From Bryobacterales bacterium (GTDB lineage: Bacteria; Acidobacteriota; Terriglobia; Bryobacterales; Bryobacteraceae), in NCBI GenBank assembly GCA_025462985.1, contig JAOAPP010000710.1:1-5976 (forward strand): a stretch of DNA of 5,976 nucleotides, written 5' to 3'. A program made the position numbers and the translations under genes. Within the stretch, counting starts at the first letter, position 1, and every line of letters starts with the position of its first letter. Below are positions 1 through 4,966 of the stretch, piece after piece. Under the pieces are notes generated by a model, which was given only the letters and a program-made list of their open reading frames with translations, made no database searches and was not told where the DNA came from.

Positions 1-202
1 TCGCGGAGAACAGCAACCTGCCAGCGCTCTCTTCCGGGCAGAATGGAACGAGGCGAGGGAGCTACAGCCTTCCTCGCCAAGCCGTACAAAGGATTCTCAG
101 GCGTATGGTCGTAGACCGTGGGTTCCATTCAAAGTAAATGGGCCTGAACTCGGATTCTCCTGTGGCTGAACCGCGGGCGGCAGTCTTATTGCACGCCGGC
201 GG
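1..202. other. No intact gene; possible decayed receiver-domain end on + strand
   Basis: No complete gene is convincing here. On the + strand, the frame starting at base 1 is open from the window edge to a TAG at 112-114. Around 64-90 it reads GATAFLAKPY, which resembles the conserved end of a response-regulator receiver domain (hydrophobic-Leu-x-Lys-Pro-Tyr/Phe). The expected following helix appears in a different frame (QRILRRMVV, about 94-120). This could be the frameshifted 3' end of a hybrid kinase or response regulator that enters from the left. It rests on one short motif, so chance is a real alternative. No clear terminator hairpin was found downstream of the small leftward gene. Confidence 0.22.
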
Positions 203-409
203 TTACTGCATCTTCGGAGAGCTCTTCGCCGAAGCTTTATGTGCTTTCGCTTCCGCCGAGATGTCCTCCAAGTCCTCGCGGGCTTGATCGATGGCCTGCT
301 TGACTTCGGCACCGATCATCACACCGCCCTTGGCTAGGCCGCGAATCGCGGGCTTGAGCACAGGCAGAACCACCGGAGCGGTCAGCAAACCTAAAAGATA
401 TAGCCACAT
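203..409 (-). CDS. Small DUF5132-like protein, possibly membrane-associated
   Basis: This encodes 68 residues from the ATG at 409. Residues 2-20 are strongly hydrophobic (WLYLLGLLTAPVVLPVL). They are followed by a basic, glycine-containing stretch (KPAIRGLAKGGVMIG) and an acidic/basic amphipathic helix (about 34-58, with AREDLEDISAEAK), then a Lys/Ser-rich tail. The pattern APVVLPxLKPxxRGLxKGGxxxGxEV followed by a charged helix matches the DUF5132 family as I recall it. That family has no assigned function and is sometimes compared with small magnetosome-type proteins. The frame can be extended to a TTG at 460, but no Shine-Dalgarno precedes that codon. AAGGAG at 423-428 lies before the ATG, though the 13-base spacing is long. 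The gene stands alone and is divergent from the SDR gene. It has no evident role in the glycan pathway, and its function is unknown. Confidence 0.62.
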   Translation of the reverse strand: MWLYLLGLLTAPVVLPVLKPAIRGLAKGGVMIGAEVKQAIDQAREDLEDISAEAKAHKASAKSSPKMQ

Positions 410-422
410 AAGATAAACTTCA

Positions 423-428
423 CTCCTT
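423..428 (-). promoter_or_regulatory. Shine-Dalgarno of the small leftward gene
   Basis: Read on the minus strand the bases are AAGGAG, 13 bases before the ATG at 409. The motif is strong but the spacing is longer than usual. It favours the ATG over the upstream in-frame TTG at 460, which is preceded by a pyrimidine-rich run with no Shine-Dalgarno. Confidence 0.5.
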
Positions 429-544
429 TTCGACTTACTGTTACCCTTTTTAAAACGCAATTAAGCAGCAAAGGGGGGGGAAATGCCAATACCTGCGCTT
501 TGGTTTCTTCCCAATAGTCTACAGATCGCTGGCCGGGGGTGTCA

Positions 545-585
545 AGAATTATCGCAGTACGCCGTGCGATAACGCGAATAATTCT
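545..585. repeat. Nested inverted repeats in the divergent intergenic region
   Basis: TTATCGCA at 549-556 pairs perfectly with TGCGATAA at 565-572 across an 8-base loop. An overlapping pair, AGAATTAT at 545-552 and ATAATTCT at 578-585, is also a perfect 8-bp inverted repeat. The two pairings share bases 549-552, so they are mutually exclusive alternatives. No T-run follows the structure, which argues against an intrinsic terminator. Its place between two divergent genes, 56-96 bases upstream of the SDR start, fits an operator for a dimeric regulator. No regulator is identified. Confidence 0.55.
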
Positions 586-612
586 CGAACTTCCCGACTA
601 AAGATTCTCGGG
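581..612 (+). repeat. Direct repeat ATTCTCG and small inverted repeat upstream of the SDR promoter
   Basis: ATTCTCG occurs at 581-587 and again at 604-610, 23 bases apart (about two helical turns). The second copy overlaps the inverted repeat CCCGA (593-597) / TCGGG (608-612). These elements lie just upstream of, or across, the expected -35 region of the SDR gene, where a regulator could bind. Short repeats of this length can also arise by chance. Confidence 0.3.
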
Positions 613-631
613 CAGTTAAAGTTGCTATACT
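605..631 (+). promoter_or_regulatory. Possible sigma70-type promoter of the SDR gene
   Basis: TATACT at 626-631 is a good -10 hexamer. The best -35 candidate, TTCTCG at 605-610 with a 15-base spacer, is poor. A transcript from this -10 would begin around 637-640, almost at the ATG at 641, and no AGGAG-type ribosome site precedes that ATG. A leaderless or nearly leaderless mRNA is therefore possible. Confidence 0.35.
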
Positions 632-640
632 TTCCGAGCT

Positions 641-1456
641 ATGGCTTCCTCGTTATTTGATCTGGACGGCGAGGTTGTCGCGATTACCGGCGGAGCTGGC
701 TTTCTGGGCCGCACTTATGCGCAGGCGATCTCAGAAGCAGGGGGAATTCCCGTGCTGCTCGATATCAATGAACCGGCGCTTGAGGGGGCGGCGCAACAAA
801 TCGGTGGACCGGTCGCAACATATCGCTGCGATATAACGGAGCCAGACGACATCCGGGCCGCGCATCGCGGTCTCATCGAACGGTTCGACCGGATCGGGGC
901 GCTCATTAATAACGCCGCCAACAATCCGACGGTCTCGCCGGACGCAGGAATGGCGTATTCTGGCCGATTGGAGACCATGTCTCTCGCGCAGTGGCAGGCG
1001 GATATCGATGTCGGTCTGACCGGAGCCTTTCTGTGCTCGCAGATATTCGGCGCGCACATGGCGGCTGCAGGGGGGGGCAGCATAGTGAACATCTCTTCCG
1101 ACCTCGGCGTAATTAGTCCGGATCAAAGGCTATACCGCCGGGAAAACATCCCGGAACCCGAGCAAACCGTCAAACCCATCACATATTCTGCCGTCAAGAC
1201 CGGAATCCTGGGACTCACGCGATATCTTGCCACCTATTGGGCTAAACAGAACGTGCGCGCAAACGCCGTGTGTCTGGGAGGAGTGCTCAACGGCCAACCC
1301 GAGACGTTTCTGAATGCAGTGGCGGAACGCATACCTTTGGGGCGGCTAGCCCGGTGTGAGGAGTACAAGGGTCCGATTGTGTTTCTTTGCTCGCGGGCGT
1401 CCTCATATATGACGGGAGCGACCCTGGTCATCGACGGCGGGCGCACCATCTGGTAG
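641..1456 (+). CDS. SDR-family NAD(P)-dependent oxidoreductase (PtmA-like)
   Basis: This is a complete 271-residue classical short-chain dehydrogenase, close to the usual length. The Rossmann glycine motif TGGAGFLG is at 16-23. Asp41 ends the second strand (VLLD), which suggests NAD(H) over NADP(H). Asp64 (CDI) and NNAAN at 90-94 are in the expected places. The active site is Ser152/Ser153 (NISSD) with Tyr182-x-x-x-Lys186 (YSAVK). The protein ends with SSYMTGATLVIDGGRTIW, typical of the family. The insert around 158-180 (SPDQRLYRRE...PVKPITYS-like arrangement) and the GGRTIW end resemble SDRs of nonulosonate/flagellin-modification (PtmA-like) and surface-polysaccharide clusters. It probably oxidises or reduces a hydroxyl/keto group of a sugar or polyol. 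The gene is convergent with the four-gene leftward operon and overlaps its last gene by 54 bp. A run of eight G at 1070-1077 encodes part of GGGS. SDR membership is certain; the substrate is not. Confidence 0.92.
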   Translation: MASSLFDLDGEVVAITGGAGFLGRTYAQAISEAGGIPVLLDINEPALEGAAQQIGGPVATYRCDITEPDDIRAAHRGLIERFDRIGALINNAANNPTVSPDAGMAYSGRLETMSLAQWQADIDVGLTGAFLCSQIFGAHMAAAGGGSIVNISSDLGVISPDQRLYRRENIPEPEQTVKPITYSAVKTGILGLTRYLATYWAKQNVRANAVCLGGVLNGQPETFLNAVAERIPLGRLARCEEYKGPIVFLCSRASSYMTGATLVIDGGRTIW

Positions 1457-2698
1457 CAAACCTAGAAAACGAGCAAGCCTGTTCGCGCTCTTGCCGTCCG
1501 GCCGATAGAGTTCTGCGGCGCGTGCGGCGGCGAGACTTCGCGCGTCAGGCGAGAACAAGGCTTCAGCCACTACGTCTGCCATATCTTCGTAAGACGCCAC
1601 GAAATGTCCGTTCCGAGGTTTGTGAGTGGGTGGGGCGCTCATCCCCGTGAGGGAATGCAGCGCCCGTGTGGCGTAAATGCCGGTGGAATAGACACTACAG
1701 GTTTCCGGTCTCGGATCGGTGGAAGCATAGGCCAAAGCGTCCAGATTAAACGCGGAGGCAGGCGAGATTATGAGGTCGGGAACAGCCATAATCTCACGGA
1801 TAGTAGCAAGGCCGTCCAGGGACTGGAAACACACGCGGGAAGCATATCTTTCGCACAGTTTCGTATACGACTGCCTCTCCTCGGGAGAGCAACGCGGGTG
1901 CGTGCGAACTGCCAGTGACACCGCGCGCTTTCGCGAGGTCAGTTCACATACGGCATGTAGAGACTTTTCGAAGTCGCGAACGTCGTTGTCGACGAGCCCC
2001 GAACAGATTCCCGCGTATAGCACCAGCTTCCTGTCAGGTCCCAAGCCCAGCGCGGCCCTTCCTTTCTCGCGGGCACGGCCATACGTCATCCCCGACAGGT
2101 ATTGTTCAAAAGAAACCCAACCAAGGACTTGCGCTCGTAAACCTGTGAGCGCGGATGCGAATTCCGCGGCCGCTGCATCCACAGTCGCGATCTCATCAAT
2201 GCCCACCCGCGCCACAGGATGCTCGTCCTGGCGCATCGCAATGCCGACTCCGTAGTAGTCCTGCACACAATGAATCCGGCCGGGATAACCGCGACGTCGC
2301 AGCGCAGTCGCAACGAGTTCATCGACACCTAGCTTCGAAGCGGGGGTAGTGCGGAGAAAGAAGTCGGGAAGATCCCGGACAAACAGGGCGTCGACCTTTG
2401 CCAGGAGATGTTCGGCTCCCCGGACGTCCGCCGGGTCCAATTCCGTCGAGAATCCGGAGGCTGAAGGAAGGTTCGAGGCAAGCCTCGGATCCAACTCGAG
2501 GAAACCTTCCTTTGCCGGAACCACCACGCGTGTGACGTATTGGCGCAGGACCGGCATGGCTCGATCTGACAAGTGCCGCAGTGCACTGTCCGTTGCGAGT
2601 ATTAATATCTCTGCGTAGGCGGACAACGCAGGGAGAGAACTGAGTATCAGTTCGGCGGGGCCGGGGTGGCGGACCGTGATCAGGAGCCGGCGAGCCAT
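1403..2698 (-). CDS. GT-B-like protein, probable glycosyltransferase or sugar-nucleotide enzyme
   Basis: This encodes 431 residues from the ATG at 2698, 13 bases after the radical SAM stop codon. The frame stays open 166 codons further upstream, but that stretch is antiparallel-frame shadow inside the radical SAM gene with no family character. The N-terminal half starts with a strand followed by HPGPAE (LLITVRHPGPAE) and has a second alpha/beta region at about 100-195. The C-terminal half has strand KLVLYAG (224-230), AVRTHPR (263-269), then PDLIISPASAFNLDALAY (307-324), and near the end HFVASYEDMADVVAEAL and DGKSANRLARFLG. This two-Rossmann layout looks like GT-B glycosyltransferases or UDP-GlcNAc 2-epimerase-like and CDP-glycerol transferase-like proteins. 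No family is firmly recognised. No clear Shine-Dalgarno precedes the ATG, so translation may depend on coupling to the gene before it. The last 17 codons overlap the SDR gene's end. Position in the operon suggests it uses the pathway's product. Confidence 0.72.
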   Translation of the reverse strand: MARRLLITVRHPGPAELILSSLPALSAYAEILILATDSALRHLSDRAMPVLRQYVTRVVVPAKEGFLELDPRLASNLPSASGFSTELDPADVRGAEHLLAKVDALFVRDLPDFFLRTTPASKLGVDELVATALRRRGYPGRIHCVQDYYGVGIAMRQDEHPVARVGIDEIATVDAAAAEFASALTGLRAQVLGWVSFEQYLSGMTYGRAREKGRAALGLGPDRKLVLYAGICSGLVDNDVRDFEKSLHAVCELTSRKRAVSLAVRTHPRCSPEERQSYTKLCERYASRVCFQSLDGLATIREIMAVPDLIISPASAFNLDALAYASTDPRPETCSVYSTGIYATRALHSLTGMSAPPTHKPRNGHFVASYEDMADVVAEALFSPDARSLAAARAAELYRPDGKSANRLARFLGLLPDGAPAVDDQGRSRHI

Positions 2699-2711
2699 GG
2701 GCAGTACTGGT

Positions 2712-3884
2712 TCAAAACCCCGGGCATCGAGAGCACGGATCGAGCTTGTTCTTTTCACCCTGCAAGTGAAGGCTCCGATAGCTCTGCATCTTTTCACCGA
2801 GCCAAAGATCCTTGATGTCCACGTCGCCGATCTTTCCCAGGCCGAGATGGCTGAGATAGTCTTCGTCGCAGGGAGCAGCAGTACCATCCCACCACACATA
2901 GAGCCGTTCCCACAGCAACGAACAGGGGCGCGTTTCCGGGCGTTGGGGCTGACTATAAATCTGCAGGCGAGGGATGGCCCGACGATACGCAAATTCGTCC
3001 ACCATGCCGCTCCAGAACTGAGCCGCCCGAATGGTGTCCTGACTGTCGTCGACCAGCACCATGCTGATACGGGTGCGGGTTCGGGAATCCGGAAATTCTT
3101 TGCGGCGGATCTCGTTGAACGTGAGAATCTTTTCCACGATCTGGTCGAAATTCGCGCCAATCCGGATGCGCTCAAAGTCTTCTTTGACCGCGGCATCCAC
3201 CGAAAACACCAGCGTATCGAGGTTCGAATCCAGGATCTGACGCGAGAGATCCGGAGTCAGCCGCGTTACGTTGGTGTTCATCTTCACGTCCAGGGTTCCC
3301 GCATCTTTCGCATAGCGGATCATCGGGGCGATGTTCTTGTTAAGGGTTGGCTCGCCCCGACTCGCAAGCACGACCGCGTTCAGATCGTAACGCGCACCCT
3401 CATCGATGATCCGCCGATAGAGGTCGAAGCTCATGAAGCCCATCTGCGAGCGGTCCTTCGAAAGAAGCGGATCCATTTGGAAACACATGGTGCAACGTAT
3501 ATTGCATACGCTGGTCGGTTCGATGGCGAGAAGAAGCGGGAACTCCGTTAGCACCCGATTGCGGGGGTAGTGATTGAAACGGTAGCGGTACACCAGATAC
3601 GAAACGACTAAGTTCGAGGGGAGTTGCGAAGCGACACGCAGCTCCGTACGGGAGAATGATTGCTTGACAAAGCTGAGATCGCGCCCCTCCGAGTTGTGTT
3701 CTTCCGCCGCGCTGAGATAGTTCAGCACGCCACGGAGATCATTCACGAGGTAACGGGCCGTCCCGGAACGGATTGCGTCCGTCACGAGTGCCGCGAAATG
3801 CTCGCGCGGGAACATATCCTCATCGTCTGCGCCGAGCCGACGGTTCTCAAAGAAGTCCGTGTTTAAGGTACTCGCGGGGTTCAC
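2712..3884 (-). CDS. Radical SAM enzyme with SPASM-type C-terminal domain
   Basis: This encodes 390 residues. Cys127-x3-Cys131-x2-Cys134 (CNIRCTMC) is the radical SAM [4Fe-4S] motif, preceded by the strand LLAIEPTSV. RGEPT at 176-180 fits the SAM-binding GGE-type motif, and MNTN at 202-205 and the FSVD strand at 227-230 follow as usual. The C-terminal part has PC (Cys321), WWDGTAAPC (Cys339), a G-x-I-G-D-V-D-I-K-D-L-W segment and a terminal CSRC (Cys384, Cys387), the layout of a SPASM/twitch auxiliary iron-sulfur domain. An N-terminal extension of about 115 residues precedes the core. The start is GTG at 3884, overlapping the aminotransferase stop as GTGA, with GGGAG 6 bases upstream. SPASM enzymes modify peptides or, as in BtrN, oxidise an aminocyclitol; neighbours here favour a sugar or cyclitol substrate, which is inference. 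The family call is secure; the reaction is not. Confidence 0.9.
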   Translation of the reverse strand: MNPASTLNTDFFENRRLGADDEDMFPREHFAALVTDAIRSGTARYLVNDLRGVLNYLSAAEEHNSEGRDLSFVKQSFSRTELRVASQLPSNLVVSYLVYRYRFNHYPRNRVLTEFPLLLAIEPTSVCNIRCTMCFQMDPLLSKDRSQMGFMSFDLYRRIIDEGARYDLNAVVLASRGEPTLNKNIAPMIRYAKDAGTLDVKMNTNVTRLTPDLSRQILDSNLDTLVFSVDAAVKEDFERIRIGANFDQIVEKILTFNEIRRKEFPDSRTRTRISMVLVDDSQDTIRAAQFWSGMVDEFAYRRAIPRLQIYSQPQRPETRPCSLLWERLYVWWDGTAAPCDEDYLSHLGLGKIGDVDIKDLWLGEKMQSYRSLHLQGEKNKLDPCSRCPGF

Positions 3885-4966
3885 GCGGCGCTCCCGGCCG
3901 GGCGCTCTGCGCTCACAACGGAGCCAACCGCATCCACCACGTGTTCCATCACCGATCTCGGTCCGGTGGTGATACGGGTGTAACGGTTCCAGAATTCATC
4001 TCCACCATAATCCCGGACGGAGATCCCGCGTTCGGAGAACTCACGAAGCACCGCGTCCCGCTGCGCGCCAAACTCCACAAGAACGAAGTTCGCGTGCCCT
4101 TGATGGACAGGGAATCCCAAGTCCGCGAGCGCTGCGGCCAGGTAAGCCGCTCCCGCCTTTGTCTCGGCCACGCCTCGGGTGATGACTTCCGGGTTCGCCA
4201 GCACATGCTGCGCCGCAAGAATTGCCACGGCGTTCATCTCTACCACCGGCTTCGTCCGGTAAATCCAGTTCCGGACGTGCCGATTGCATACCAGATATCC
4301 CGCGCGCAGACCCGCGAGCCCAGCTGCCTTCGAAAACGTCCGGGCAATCACCAGATTGTCAAATTCGTCGATACGATCCGCCCAGCCCGTGTCGGCGTAT
4401 TCGTGATAGGCCTCATCCAGGAGAACAACGGTCCCTACTTCAGACGCTCTGACAAGAACACGCTCTAGACCGTCTTTGGCGAGGAGGGAGCCCAACACCC
4501 CACTGGGATTCGCTAGGGCGATTAGTTTGATATTGCCGTTGAGCTGCTCGATAATCTCATCGAAGTCGATCGAGAAATCTTCCCGATAGCAGACGCGCGA
4601 GCAACGCAGGTTGAAGATCTGAGCGTATACCTCATACATTCCGTACGTCGGATAAGTAATCAGCAGTTCGTCGCCCGGATCGCAAAAGGTTTCGATGGTT
4701 TGCCGGATACCAGCATCCGAACCGCTCGTGAGAACCACATTCTCCACCTCCCGGTTCAGGAAAGCCGCGAGTTGCCGGTACAGCGGATTCACCTCGGGAT
4801 ACGCGCTCAGCATCCAGGGCCGTAGCTGCGAAATAACTTCGGCGAATAAAGAGATCCCGATATCCGGAACCTTTTCGTTCATGTCCAGGCGTATAGTTTC
4901 GCCGCGGTTTTCCCAACTCTGGCCGGGTCGCGCAATTGGCGATAAGTGAGAGCGCGGGCGAATCAT
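3881..4966 (-). CDS. PLP-dependent class I/II aminotransferase, HisC-like
   Basis: This encodes 361 residues, the normal length for the histidinol-phosphate aminotransferase-like group. The N-terminus contains IRLDMNEKVPD, the substrate-side segment of this group. SGSDAGI (81-87) binds the PLP phosphate, and TYPTYGMY (104-111) supplies the aromatic ring that stacks on the cofactor. LANPSG has Asn153 and LLDEAY has Asp184, which pairs with the PLP nitrogen. RTFSKAAGLAGLRAGY carries the Schiff-base Lys213 and Arg221. Arg331 (RITTG) would hold the substrate carboxylate or phosphate. All catalytic residues are present. Its place in a glycan-type operon, with no other histidine genes visible, suggests transamination of a sugar-, cyclitol- or amino-acid-derived intermediate; CobD-like decarboxylases also belong to this fold, so decarboxylation is an alternative. 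It overlaps the gene before it by ATGA and the gene after it by GTGA, so it is probably translationally coupled on both sides. Confidence 0.9.
   Translation of the reverse strand: MIRPRSHLSPIARPGQSWENRGETIRLDMNEKVPDIGISLFAEVISQLRPWMLSAYPEVNPLYRQLAAFLNREVENVVLTSGSDAGIRQTIETFCDPGDELLITYPTYGMYEVYAQIFNLRCSRVCYREDFSIDFDEIIEQLNGNIKLIALANPSGVLGSLLAKDGLERVLVRASEVGTVVLLDEAYHEYADTGWADRIDEFDNLVIARTFSKAAGLAGLRAGYLVCNRHVRNWIYRTKPVVEMNAVAILAAQHVLANPEVITRGVAETKAGAAYLAAALADLGFPVHQGHANFVLVEFGAQRDAVLREFSERGISVRDYGGDEFWNRYTRITTGPRSVMEHVVDAVGSVVSAERPAGSAA
3891..3895 (-). promoter_or_regulatory. Shine-Dalgarno deciding the GTG start of the radical SAM gene
   Basis: The minus-strand bases are GGGAG, six bases before the GTG at 3884. 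This supports a GTG start that overlaps the aminotransferase stop codon by four bases. Confidence 0.6.

Noticed and set aside
460..495. Sigma54-like promoter for the small leftward gene (TGGCA ... TTTGC on the minus strand)
   Set aside because: The GG and GC elements are about 18 bases apart where sigma54 needs 12. The C8 run in between makes the spacing about six bases too long.
545..585. Rho-independent terminator
   Set aside because: The stems are AT-rich and no run of T follows on either strand, so an operator or chance structure is more likely.
2699..3196. N-terminal extension of the GT-B-like gene back to 3196
   Set aside because: This stretch lies inside the radical SAM gene in another frame, is rich in Arg/Ser/Trp/Cys with no family pattern, and the recognisable protein begins at the ATG at 2698.
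2676..3551. Long + strand open frame (291 codons)
   Set aside because: It is antisense to the radical SAM gene, which has full catalytic motifs. The + frame shows no domain and reflects codon bias of the opposite strand.
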